DNA from: an uncultured Mollicutes bacterium
GTDB lineage: Bacteria > Bacillota_I > Bacilli_A > Acholeplasmatales > Anaeroplasmataceae
Direction: 5' to 3'
DNA length: 64,000 bases
NCBI GenBank assembly: GCA_900540175.1
Contig: UQFG01000001.1
Span: 1-64,000 of the forward strand
The notes below the pieces were generated by a model, which worked only from the letters and a program-made list of their open reading frames with translations, was not told the origin of the DNA and ran no database searches. Of the stretch, positions 9,990 to 19,237 are shown piece after piece. Every line of letters starts with the position of its first letter. Position 1 is the stretch's first letter. The translations under genes were made by a program, and so were the position numbers.

Positions 9990-10898
9990 ATGGCAACGAT
10001 TACGGCATCAATGGTAAAAGAATTACGGGAAAAGACTTCGGCCGGCATGTTGGATTGCAAAAAAGCCTTGGATGCAACCAACGGCGATATGGAAGAAGCC
10101 GTTACGTGGTTACGTGAAAGAGGAATCGCCAAAGCAGTTAAAAAGGAAAGTGCGGTAGCAGCCGAAGGATTATGCTCTTATGCGGTTTCCGGCAACAAAT
10201 GTGTTGTTTTCGAGTTGAACTCGCAAACGGATTTTGTCGCTCAAAATGAAAAATTTTTAAATCTGTTGGATCAAGTCGGTTCGGCACTTGTCGCATCCGA
10301 TGCCACCAACACTGAAGAAGCATTGGAAGTCGATGTCAACGGTAAAACACTGGGTACTTTGATTTTGGAGGCTTCCGGCGTGATCGGTGAAAAAATCACG
10401 TTAAGACGGGTATCGGTTATTCAAAAACAAGCCGATGAAGTTTTCGGAACGTACAAACATATGAAAGGTCGTATCATTACAGTGGTTACGTTATCGGGCA
10501 ATAACGATGTGGTTGCCAAAGATATCGCCATGCATGTAGCGGCTTTGAATCCGAGATACATTTCCAAAGAAGATGTTCCTGCGGATGTGATTGCCAAAGA
10601 AAAAGAAATCATTTTGGCAGCGGCTTTAAATGAAAATGCCCAATCGGCAAAACCGAAACCGGAAAAGATCGTTGAAGAAAGAATCGTTCCGGGTCGTTTA
10701 GAGAAAAATTTAAAAGAAATTTGCTTACTATCACAAGCATTCGTTAAGAATCCGGATCAAACGGTGGAAGCTTATTTGAATGCGGCCAAATCGACGGTTC
10801 AACATTTTATCCGTTTGGAAGTAGGCGAAGGTATTGAAAAGCAAGTAAATGATTTCGCAGCAGAAGTTGCAGCTCAATCGGCGGCTTTCAATCGTTAA
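9990..10898 (+). CDS. tsf: Elongation factor Ts
   Basis: EF-Ts is the guanine nucleotide exchange factor of EF-Tu. The N-terminal UBA-like domain (VKELREKTSAGMLDCKKAL, about 9-27) and the EF-Tu-contacting motif SQTDFVAQNEKF (about 78-89) are clear. The length of 302 residues is typical. GGAGG precedes the ATG. It follows rpsB directly, as in almost all bacteria, and is followed by a terminator-like hairpin before pyrH. Confidence 0.97.
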   Translation: MATITASMVKELREKTSAGMLDCKKALDATNGDMEEAVTWLRERGIAKAVKKESAVAAEGLCSYAVSGNKCVVFELNSQTDFVAQNEKFLNLLDQVGSALVASDATNTEEALEVDVNGKTLGTLILEASGVIGEKITLRRVSVIQKQADEVFGTYKHMKGRIITVVTLSGNNDVVAKDIAMHVAALNPRYISKEDVPADVIAKEKEIILAAALNENAQSAKPKPEKIVEERIVPGRLEKNLKEICLLSQAFVKNPDQTVEAYLNAAKSTVQHFIRLEVGEGIEKQVNDFAAEVAAQSAAFNR

Positions 10899-10904
10899 TG
10901 TTTA

Positions 10905-11667
<763 letters not shown>

Positions 11668-11676
11668 GGAGGAAAT

Positions 11677-12228
11677 ATGGAAGAATTGGAAATGTCTTTA
11701 TTAGAAGCGGAAGAAAAAATGGACAAGGCGATTGCAGCCTATGAGCGGGAATTATCAACAGTCAGAACCGGTCGGGCCAATGCCTCCTTACTTGATTCGA
11801 TTGCCATCGAATACTACGGTGTTGTAACCCCGATCAAACAACTGGCTTCCATTACCGTTCCGGAGGCCAATCAGTTGTATATCAAGCCGTTTGATAAATC
11901 TTCCTGCAAAGAAATCGAACGGGCGATTTTGGCTTCTCCGCTTGGACTGACTCCTCAAAACGACGGCAACGGAGTTCGTTTGATTTTACCGCAAATGACG
12001 GAAGAACGCCGTCGGGAATTAACAAAAGTAGTCGGCAAAATGGAAGAACAAGCCAAAGTGGCGGTTCGGAATATCCGCAGAGATACCAATGATCAAATCA
12101 AAAAATTGGATCTTCCGGAAGATGACTGTAAGAGCGCACTGGAAGATGTTCAGAAATTAACCGATGAAAAGATCGCGTTGGTCGATGATTTGACAACCAA
12201 GAAAAATAAAGATTTAATGTCCATTTAA
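11677..12228 (+). CDS. frr: Ribosome recycling factor
   Basis: RRF, with EF-G, splits the post-termination ribosome. The 183-residue protein has the typical helical hairpin with RTGRANASLLDSI near residue 31 and PLTEERR-like segment LPQMTEERRRELTK near 108. AAGGAGG lies 6 bases before the chosen ATG; a second in-frame ATG five codons later has a poorer distance. It closes the translation operon and is followed by a strong terminator. Confidence 0.96.
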   Translation: MEELEMSLLEAEEKMDKAIAAYERELSTVRTGRANASLLDSIAIEYYGVVTPIKQLASITVPEANQLYIKPFDKSSCKEIERAILASPLGLTPQNDGNGVRLILPQMTEERRRELTKVVGKMEEQAKVAVRNIRRDTNDQIKKLDLPEDDCKSALEDVQKLTDEKIALVDDLTTKKNKDLMSI

Positions 12229-12232
12229 ATTT

Positions 12233-12269
12233 TAAAAACCTACCTAGTTTTTCGGTGTAGGTTTTTTGT
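12233..12269 (+). terminator. Terminator after frr
   Basis: AAAACCTAC pairs with GTAGGTTTT and is followed by a T tract. Confidence 0.8.
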
Positions 12270-12306
12270 TTTACGACAGGAAATACTTTCTTTTTGCCCT
12301 GTCTGA

Positions 12307-12315
12307 TGATATAAT
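12307..12315 (+). promoter_or_regulatory. Extended -10 promoter of cdsA-dxr-rseP
   Basis: TGATATAAT is a perfect extended -10 element 36 bp before the cdsA start. The -35 region 17 bp upstream is poor (T-rich). Confidence 0.65.
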
Positions 12316-12351
12316 ATAGGCTATATATACGCTGTTGCGTTGGAGGTTTTT

Positions 12352-13299
12352 ATGAAGAAAAGAGTTGTAACCGCAATCATTTTGGCCATCATACTCATTC
12401 CTCTTATTTTTGTCAAAGCACTGTTTCCGCTGCTGCAGGTTATTATTATTTTATTCTGCGGTATTGCAACCATGGAAATGATCAATATGTGTCAGCAAAA
12501 AAAGAAGATTCCGATCGGGGTCAGAGTTTTAATTGTTTTATCGACGATTTTGATTTATTTGGGAATCGTCAATGAAGATCCTTCCTGTCAATCGTCCCTT
12601 GTTACTGAGATCATGGATCATTTTGAATTCAAATTGAGTATTATTACCACGTTGACGATTACGGCAGCATTGATTTTCAGTTGTCAGGTATTTGTGAAAG
12701 ATTTTGATGCAACCGATGTCGGAAGTTGCTTGATGATCATTTTATATATTGCGCTCGGCTTTTCTTCTTTGACGATTTTACTGTTTAACGGGATGCGTTT
12801 TATCATTTATTTGTTGATTATTTGCATCTGTACGGATGTTTTTGCCTATTTGTTCGGCATTCGTTTCGGAAAGCATAAAATGGTTCCGCATATTTCTCCT
12901 AAAAAAACGTGGGAAGGAGCTTTGGGAGGCACATTTTTCGGAACGCTGATCGGAAGTCTTTTCGCTATTTTTTATGAATCGTTTTCCGGATATTTCGTTG
13001 CCAACGGTGATGCCGGTGAATTCTTTTTCGGGGTCTTTGATTTCGACAATGTATCAACGGCAGTCAATGTCATCATGATCATTGGGTTGTCGTTTGTCTT
13101 GTCTGTTTTTTCCCAAATCGGCGATTTGGTGGCTTCCAAATTCAAACGGACGTACGAAATCAAAGATTTTTCACAGGTTTTTCCGGGGCACGGCGGTATT
13201 TTGGATCGGTTTGATTCCATGTTGTTTTCATCGATCGTATTCTTATGCTTTATAACGGTTGTCCGAGTGGCCATGCCGATTCTTTCGGGAGTCTTTTGA
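12352..13299 (+). CDS. cdsA: Phosphatidate cytidylyltransferase
   Basis: CdsA makes CDP-diacylglycerol from phosphatidate and CTP, the precursor of anionic phospholipids, in the membrane. The protein has 315 residues with about eight hydrophobic segments. The C-terminal family signature is intact (SKFKR, then KDFS, then FPGHGGILDRFDS near residues 265-290). The open frame runs 12 bases further upstream to a TTG, but GGAGG at 12342 is placed for the ATG at 12352. It sits directly upstream of dxr (1 bp gap). In most Firmicutes uppS lies between frr and cdsA; it is absent here. Confidence 0.94.
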   Translation: MKKRVVTAIILAIILIPLIFVKALFPLLQVIIILFCGIATMEMINMCQQKKKIPIGVRVLIVLSTILIYLGIVNEDPSCQSSLVTEIMDHFEFKLSIITTLTITAALIFSCQVFVKDFDATDVGSCLMIILYIALGFSSLTILLFNGMRFIIYLLIICICTDVFAYLFGIRFGKHKMVPHISPKKTWEGALGGTFFGTLIGSLFAIFYESFSGYFVANGDAGEFFFGVFDFDNVSTAVNVIMIIGLSFVLSVFSQIGDLVASKFKRTYEIKDFSQVFPGHGGILDRFDSMLFSSIVFLCFITVVRVAMPILSGVF

Positions 13300-13300
13300 T

Positions 13301-14455
13301 ATGAAATTCATTTATTTGTTAGGGGCTTGCGGTTCCATCGGAACCCAAACACTGGATATTATCCGCAAGAATCCAACCGAGTTTAAAGTAGTCGGAATGA
13401 GTGTCGGGTCCGATCAACGTCTTTCTAAAGAACTGGTCGAAGAATTTCAACCGGAAATCGTGTGTTTCCGAAAAAAAGAACAAATGTTTCATTGGAAAAA
13501 CGAAGTAAAAGCCGTTTACGGTGAGGAAGGATTACTGGAAATTGCCCGTTATCATCGGTATGAAAATGAATGGTTGGTCAATGCGTTGGTTGGTGTTTCC
13601 GGACTTCATCCGACGGTTTTGGCCATTCAAAATAAAAAAAATATTGCTCTTGCCAATAAAGAAACATTGGTTGTCGGCGGCGATATTGTTTGTTCTTTGG
13701 TTCAAGAGTATCAAGTAGTGTTATTGCCGATTGATTCTGAGCATTCGGCGATTTTACAATGCATTCAAGGTGAAAAGAAAGAAGAAATCAAGCGCTTGGT
13801 GATTACCGCTTCGGGCGGTTCGTTTCGAAACAAGACTCGCGATCAGTTGGCTTTTGTAACCAAAGAAGAGGCTTTAAAGCATCCGAACTGGAAAATGGGG
13901 CCTAAAATTACCATTGATTCGGCAACGATGATGAACAAAGGGTTCGAGGTAATCGAAGCCCATTACTTGTTCGATATTCCTTACGAAAAAATTACGACGA
14001 TTTTACATCCGGAAAGCATCGTTCATTCTTTGGTTGAATTTCAAGACGGTTCGATCAAAGCCCAACTAGGGAAATCGGATATGCATTTGCCGATTGCGTA
14101 TGCGCTTTTTTACCCCAACCACCGAAAATGGGATGAAGAATCGCTGTCGCTTTTGGATTTGACGCTCCGTTTTCAGGAACTATCTTTTTCGCGGTATCCT
14201 TGCCTTTCTTATGCGCTAGAAGCGGCTCAAAAAGGCGGGCTTTATCTTGCTGTTTTGAATGCCAGCAACGAGGCAGCCGTTGAATTGTTTTTAAACGATC
14301 GGATTTCTTTTTTACAGATCGAAGAAATTATCCGGAAAGAAATTCGAAAACCGGACTATCAAAGCAAAACCGTTCCGTCTCTTGAAGAACGGTTGCGTGT
14401 TTCTAAAGAAGTTTATCAGCAAATTTTACATGAACATGGAGTGATGAAATCGTGA
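13301..14455 (+). CDS. dxr: 1-deoxy-D-xylulose 5-phosphate reductoisomerase
   Basis: Dxr converts DXP to methylerythritol phosphate with NADPH, the committed step of the MEP isoprenoid pathway. The 384-residue product begins with the nucleotide-binding motif LLGACGSIGTQTLDII (Cys where Thr is common). It carries the catalytic metal and substrate segments NKETLVVGG, PIDSEHSAI, ITASGGSF and KITIDSATMMNKGFEVIEAH. The frame is open to 13259, but homology begins at the ATG at 13301. Its stop overlaps the GTG start of rseP, so translation is coupled. Confidence 0.95.
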   Translation: MKFIYLLGACGSIGTQTLDIIRKNPTEFKVVGMSVGSDQRLSKELVEEFQPEIVCFRKKEQMFHWKNEVKAVYGEEGLLEIARYHRYENEWLVNALVGVSGLHPTVLAIQNKKNIALANKETLVVGGDIVCSLVQEYQVVLLPIDSEHSAILQCIQGEKKEEIKRLVITASGGSFRNKTRDQLAFVTKEEALKHPNWKMGPKITIDSATMMNKGFEVIEAHYLFDIPYEKITTILHPESIVHSLVEFQDGSIKAQLGKSDMHLPIAYALFYPNHRKWDEESLSLLDLTLRFQELSFSRYPCLSYALEAAQKGGLYLAVLNASNEAAVELFLNDRISFLQIEEIIRKEIRKPDYQSKTVPSLEERLRVSKEVYQQILHEHGVMKS

Positions 14456-16137
14456 TTTTAGCTCTTCAGGGAGTTCCTTTGGTTCTTGTCAGCATTCTTG
14501 CTTTTATTATTATCATCGGTTTGGTTGTGGTCGTTCATGAAGGCGGTCATTTCTTTTTCGCCCGACGGGCGGGTATTTTATGCCATGAATTTTCGATCGG
14601 TATGGGACCTGCCATTTATAAAAAAAAGATCGGCGAAACGACTTTTTGTATTCGGGCCATTCCGATCGGCGGTTATGTTTCCATGGCAGGAGAAGAAATA
14701 ACAGCCGACTTGATTAAGAAAAACAGCACCGTCGGTTTGAATTTATTGGACGGAAAAGTCAGTGAAATCATTGTCGGAGCCTTTACGGACTCAGCTGTCA
14801 AAGGTGAAGTCATAGATTTTGATTTATACGGTAAAGACGGTAGTCCGCTTTACATAACGGTTCATGACGGATTAACCGAACGGTATTTGGAAGTTTTACC
14901 GGACGCTTTTTACATCATCAATGAAAAACAGCGGATGCAAATTACACCATATCATCGCTCGTTTGAATCCAAAACGTTGTGGCAACGGTTTCTAACACTT
15001 TTTGCCGGACCGTTTATGAATTTTTTACTGGCTATCGTTTTGTATTTGATTGTTTCTTTCGCAAGCGGTGTTCCCGATTACAGTTCCACGACATTGGGTG
15101 TGGTTTCTTCATCCATGCCGGCTTCCTCTGTTTTACAAGTCGGCGATCAAATTACCAAAATGAACGGTGTTTCGGTTTCAAATTGGAATGAACTTTCCGC
15201 AGCGCTCGATAATTTGGCAGAAGAAGGAAAAACCAGTGTATCCATTGAGTTTATTCGCGATGGAATCACTTATCAGGAAGAAGTTTCCTGTACGACGTAT
15301 ATTGCTTCTCTTGGTTTATCGAATATTCAAGCCGAAGAAAAAAGTTTCCCAGACGGAATCGACCAAGGATTAATTGTCGGGAATTTGGCACTTCGTTATG
15401 TGGATGAAGGAAAGAAAGGAAGCTATCCGCTTTCTTACGGCGATATCCTTTTAAAGGTTAGAATCGACCACTTTGTCGGAAAACAGCCACAAGAAGGGGA
15501 AATTACCGTTTTAAAAGATTGGGGACAACTGGTTACCTTGTTTAACGAGACCGATGTGGCCAACGTCTATTTTGAATATTATTCCTATCAAAAACAAGGG
15601 ATTGTCACGATCGAGGATTGTATTCAAGAAAACGCAGTTTTACAAACGTACGGCGATGAAGTTTTAACCAATCAGCGAATCGAAAAGATTCAAATCAAAA
15701 TCGGTATTTCACCGGAAAACCATTTTGATTTTTTTGGTGCGATCGGTCTTGCTTTTGGCAATTTCTGGGATGATTTCACGTTGATCTTTCGGACACTTGC
15801 TTTGTTGATTGCACCTTCCGGAATTAGGCAGGTCGGCGTTTCCGATTTGTCCAGTTTTGTCGGTATCTTTTCATTGGTCGAAACATTTATCGGAGCCGGG
15901 TTTTTATCGCTGCTGGCATTTACGGCCTTGCTGTCGGTCAATTTAGGTGTCATGAATTTACTGCCGATTCCCGCTTTAGACGGCGGAAGAATCGTCTTCT
16001 TGGGATATGAATTGGTTACTAGGAAAAAACCAAGTAAAAAAGTTGAAAACATCATTAATAATATATTCTTTATCTTGTTGTTGATTTTATTTGTCGTTGT
16101 TACCTATAATGATATTTTGCGGTTGATAAGAAAATAA
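14452..16137 (+). CDS. rseP: Site-2 protease RseP/RasP
   Basis: A zinc intramembrane metalloprotease (family M50) that cleaves membrane-spanning anti-sigma factors and signal peptide remnants. HEGGH at residues 29-33 is the zinc site and the PALDGGR motif near residue 507 supplies the third ligand. Four hydrophobic segments are visible: one at the N-terminus, one after LFAGPFMNF (about 185-205), and two near the C-terminus. A PDZ domain follows the second. The length of 561 residues exceeds the common 420 because the segment between the second and third helices is enlarged. The GTG start overlaps dxr by four bases. Confidence 0.93.
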   Translation: MILALQGVPLVLVSILAFIIIIGLVVVVHEGGHFFFARRAGILCHEFSIGMGPAIYKKKIGETTFCIRAIPIGGYVSMAGEEITADLIKKNSTVGLNLLDGKVSEIIVGAFTDSAVKGEVIDFDLYGKDGSPLYITVHDGLTERYLEVLPDAFYIINEKQRMQITPYHRSFESKTLWQRFLTLFAGPFMNFLLAIVLYLIVSFASGVPDYSSTTLGVVSSSMPASSVLQVGDQITKMNGVSVSNWNELSAALDNLAEEGKTSVSIEFIRDGITYQEEVSCTTYIASLGLSNIQAEEKSFPDGIDQGLIVGNLALRYVDEGKKGSYPLSYGDILLKVRIDHFVGKQPQEGEITVLKDWGQLVTLFNETDVANVYFEYYSYQKQGIVTIEDCIQENAVLQTYGDEVLTNQRIEKIQIKIGISPENHFDFFGAIGLAFGNFWDDFTLIFRTLALLIAPSGIRQVGVSDLSSFVGIFSLVETFIGAGFLSLLAFTALLSVNLGVMNLLPIPALDGGRIVFLGYELVTRKKPSKKVENIINNIFFILLLILFVVVTYNDILRLIRK

Positions 16138-16155
16138 AGAAAAGGAAGATCATGC

Positions 16156-17634
16156 ATGAATTATAAAAATCCGGTTTTGATGTGTGATGTACAGGATGGA
16201 AGTATTTTAAAACGCGGCAATTATTTTTATATGGTCGGTGCGTCGTTTCATTTGATGCCGGCTTTACCGATTTTCAAAAGCAAAAATTTAAAAGATTGGA
16301 AATGCATCGGTCATGTGATCGATGCGTTGCCATTTGCCAAGTTTTTAAATGTAAACAGAAGGGACGGGATTTTTACCCCGTCGCTTTACTATCGAAAAGG
16401 GATTTATTATGTCTTGTTTTCATCCCCTCAAAGCGGTATTTTTGTTTGTTCGTGTACGAATATAGAAAAAGGGAATTGGACCAAACCTCGTTGTTTGCTT
16501 GCCGAACCGGGACTGATCAGTCCCGCTGTTGTTTGGCATCATCGTCACTGCTATTTGGCGTTTACGTGGATCAAAGAAGTTCGTGCAGATGATTCGATGG
16601 TGTGGTTTTATGAGGTTACCCCGGATTTAGAAACGACGATCGGGACGCAAATGTGTTTTTACGACGGTCATCTTTTGGCCCCGCATCTTTCTTCGCTGCA
16701 ATGGATTCAAAAAGACGAATACGTTTATCTGCTTGTTACTTGCGGACAAAAACCTGCGACTTTTCAACTTTGTCTTCGCAGCAAAGATTTGTTTGGACCG
16801 GTCGATGCGAAAATCGTAATGATGGATGGCGCCGATACGTTTTCCGGTCCTTTCTGTGCTCGTTTATTGGAATACAAGAAAGGTTATTGGGCTTCTTTTC
16901 ACTTACAAAATCAAATCGGTTACGGCAATTCCTTATGGATCGGAACGGTTCGCTGGCAATCGGACTGGCCTATTTTGGGGAAAACGGAAGATGATTTGTA
17001 TGGGATTGCCGAACGGCATGGCTATCTTTTGGAACTGGACGATGGCTCCCATTATAAATTGAAAATGAGTGACTTTTTTTCTTCCAAACAAAAAAATCTT
17101 TTATGGCAAACGCCTGCTTGCGTGCCCAAGGATCAATTTTTATTTCAAGATGGATTACAGATGCGGTGTATGTACCATTCCATGGAAGCTATGGCGGCTT
17201 TACATCGTCTTCCGTCTGTTCTTTTGGTGCCGCTTTTGTATCCTTCTTTCAAAGTCAGTGCTTTATCTAGTTTGGCTTTGGAAAACGAAAACGATGAGGT
17301 CGGTATTTGCTTTATGGGGAATCCTTATCGGTATTTATGTGTGGTGCGGAAAAATAAGAAAAACCATTTGCAGTTGAAAGAGGGCTACTTCAATCAGTCT
17401 TACGATGTGGTTTTATGGGACTGTGTTTATCAAAATAAGGAATTGGAATGGATGTTTCGTTTGCAGAAAAACGGATTTTATCAATTCGGGTTTAATCGGA
17501 TTTATTTAAATTTCAAACATCGGATTTCGTCCAACGATCTTTATGGCGGACGGATCGGGTTATATATTCGGGGAATGACCGGTGGCGGCAGTGTCCAATG
17601 GAAATTTTTTAAAGTAAGGGAGTTGAAACGATGA
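16156..17634 (+). CDS. GH43-like five-bladed beta-propeller protein, active site probably degenerate
   Basis: A 492-residue cytosolic protein (no signal peptide) that resembles glycoside hydrolase family 43 beta-xylosidases. It has an N-terminal propeller (about 1-310) with NPVLMCDVQDGSILK, FTPSLYYRKGIYYVLF and APHLSSL blades, then a C-terminal beta-sandwich with GRIGLYIRG. By eye the catalytic base Asp14 is kept. The position of the pKa-modulating Asp reads LISPAVV (Ser instead of Asp), and the general acid Glu in the usual EGPH reads LAPH. If the alignment is right, the enzyme cannot hydrolyse glycosides by the normal mechanism. It overlaps rlmD by ATGA and lies 18 bp after rseP. Confidence 0.7.
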   Translation: MNYKNPVLMCDVQDGSILKRGNYFYMVGASFHLMPALPIFKSKNLKDWKCIGHVIDALPFAKFLNVNRRDGIFTPSLYYRKGIYYVLFSSPQSGIFVCSCTNIEKGNWTKPRCLLAEPGLISPAVVWHHRHCYLAFTWIKEVRADDSMVWFYEVTPDLETTIGTQMCFYDGHLLAPHLSSLQWIQKDEYVYLLVTCGQKPATFQLCLRSKDLFGPVDAKIVMMDGADTFSGPFCARLLEYKKGYWASFHLQNQIGYGNSLWIGTVRWQSDWPILGKTEDDLYGIAERHGYLLELDDGSHYKLKMSDFFSSKQKNLLWQTPACVPKDQFLFQDGLQMRCMYHSMEAMAALHRLPSVLLVPLLYPSFKVSALSSLALENENDEVGICFMGNPYRYLCVVRKNKKNHLQLKEGYFNQSYDVVLWDCVYQNKELEWMFRLQKNGFYQFGFNRIYLNFKHRISSNDLYGGRIGLYIRGMTGGGSVQWKFFKVRELKR

Positions 17635-18983
17635 AAGAAAAAGATACGTTTATTTTAGATATCAAACGACTGGGAATCAATGGAGAGGGGATTGGTTTTT
17701 ACAATCGTATGGCGGTATTTGTGCCGAATGCCATTCCGGGAGAAGGACATTCGGTCAGGGTCGAAGAAGTTCATGAGAAAATGGCTTTGGCCAAGAGTCT
17801 CGAAATCAAAAATCCTTCTTGCGATCGAAGAAATCCTTCTTGCCCTTATTACGGTGTTTGCGGGGGATGTAGTACGGAGCATATTGCTTACGAGAAAATG
17901 CTTGACTACAAAAAAGAGACCTTGCTTGAAGCGTTAAGACGCTATACAACCATCAATTACCGCAAATTCGAAATCGGTAAGACCGTTCCTTCCGATGCAA
18001 TTTACGGTTATCGAAATCGTTCTCAACTGGCCGTCCGCAAACAACCGGATGGAAAACTTCATGCCGTCATGCTGCAACCAAACAGCAATATCGGAATTGA
18101 CATCGATCATTGTTTGGTGGAACATCCGAAGATCAATGAAGTTCGGAAAATCATTTTCCAGTATGCCGAAGAACTTGGGATTTCCTGTTATATGCCGAAA
18201 TACGGCCGAGGTATCCTTCGATATTTGGTCGTAAGAGTCAATACGGCACAAGAGGTCATGGTTTGTTTGGTCTGTGCGGAAAAAAACAACAAGATCAAAG
18301 AGTTGGCTGAGAAAATCATTTCGATCGACGGGGTTGTCAGTGTCTATGAAAATTTCAACTTTTCCAAAAAGGATCGTGATTTTTTCGGAGAAGAAATGCA
18401 TCTGTTAGAAGGCAAACCTTATTTAACGGAAACATTGGGACGGTTGCAATACCGTATTTATCCGACGACTTTTTTTCAATTGAACACGTCCCAAGCGCAA
18501 AAAATGTATGATATTGTCAAGAAGTTTTGTAAGTTATCGAAAAAAGAAACGGTTTTGGATCTTTACTGCGGCATCGGAAGCATTGCGCTTTATTTGGCTG
18601 ATTTAGCTAAAGAAGTTATTGGAATCGAATACAATAAAGATTCTGTTACGGCAGCGATCGAAAATGCTCAAATTAATCGCATTGAAAATGCCCGTTTTTT
18701 TCAAGGAGATGCCGTATCTCTTTTCCCGAAACTCGTAAAAGACGGGTATTCGTTTGATGTTTTAGTAGTGGATCCGCCCAGAACCGGTTTGGGAGAAGAT
18801 CTGATTCGGCTGTTGATTGATTCGAAAATCAAACGCATTGTTTATGTATCTTGTAATCCGGCTACTTTAGCTAAAGATTTGAATCAATTGACAACAACTT
18901 ACAAGATTAACCATATGATTCCTCTGGATATGTTTCCTCAGACTGCTCATGTTGAAACTCTAATTTGTCTCGAACGGAAATAG
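17631..18983 (+). CDS. rlmD: 23S rRNA uracil-C5-methyltransferase
   Basis: A TrmA/RumA-type SAM-dependent enzyme that methylates uridine 1939 (and perhaps 747) of 23S rRNA. The 450-residue protein has an N-terminal TRAM domain (about 1-57) and iron-sulfur ligands Cys71, Cys77, Cys80 and Cys161. The SAM motif is DLYCGIGSIALYLA, the proton acceptor motif is VVDPPRTGL, and the catalytic Cys408 lies in YVSCNPATLAKDL. TrmA paralogues with other RNA targets are the main alternative. It is the last chromosomal gene before the element and is followed by a strong terminator. Confidence 0.93.
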   Translation: MKEKDTFILDIKRLGINGEGIGFYNRMAVFVPNAIPGEGHSVRVEEVHEKMALAKSLEIKNPSCDRRNPSCPYYGVCGGCSTEHIAYEKMLDYKKETLLEALRRYTTINYRKFEIGKTVPSDAIYGYRNRSQLAVRKQPDGKLHAVMLQPNSNIGIDIDHCLVEHPKINEVRKIIFQYAEELGISCYMPKYGRGILRYLVVRVNTAQEVMVCLVCAEKNNKIKELAEKIISIDGVVSVYENFNFSKKDRDFFGEEMHLLEGKPYLTETLGRLQYRIYPTTFFQLNTSQAQKMYDIVKKFCKLSKKETVLDLYCGIGSIALYLADLAKEVIGIEYNKDSVTAAIENAQINRIENARFFQGDAVSLFPKLVKDGYSFDVLVVDPPRTGLGEDLIRLLIDSKIKRIVYVSCNPATLAKDLNQLTTTYKINHMIPLDMFPQTAHVETLICLERK

Positions 18984-19009
18984 CCGTTTGGGGGCAAAAT
19001 TGGAGTAAA

Positions 19010-19054
19010 TAATCACCTTTTATGCTTATACCAGAGCATGAAGGGTGATTTTTC
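19010..19054 (+). terminator. Terminator after rlmD
   Basis: AATCACC plus ATGCT pairs with AGCAT plus GGGTGATT across a short bulge, followed by T-rich sequence. About 130 bp further right the base composition and gene content change to those of the element. Confidence 0.8.
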
Positions 19055-19187
19055 TTTGTCCCGATGGGTAAAAAGGCGTGAGACTTTATGTATTTTTCTG
19101 GGTAATTTAAGACGATAAAATATACTCGGTTGTGGGAACATATCGAGAAATGAATGGTTTTATACCACCCTTGCAAACCCTTTCAAA

Positions 19188-19216
19188 TTGACTATGGAGA
19201 CGATTTGTGGTATCCT
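19188..19216 (+). promoter_or_regulatory. Promoter of the 472-residue unknown gene
   Basis: TTGACT at 19188-19193, a 17-bp spacer ending in TGG, then TATCCT at 19211-19216. The leader to the ATG would be only about 15 bases and includes GGAGG. Confidence 0.7.
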
Positions 19217-19237
19217 ATAAGCAAGGAGGAAACTGCC

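Noticed and set aside
18984..19237. tRNA gene as attachment site
   Set aside because: No cloverleaf or T-loop sequence is present between rlmD and the first element gene; serine recombinases usually do not need one.
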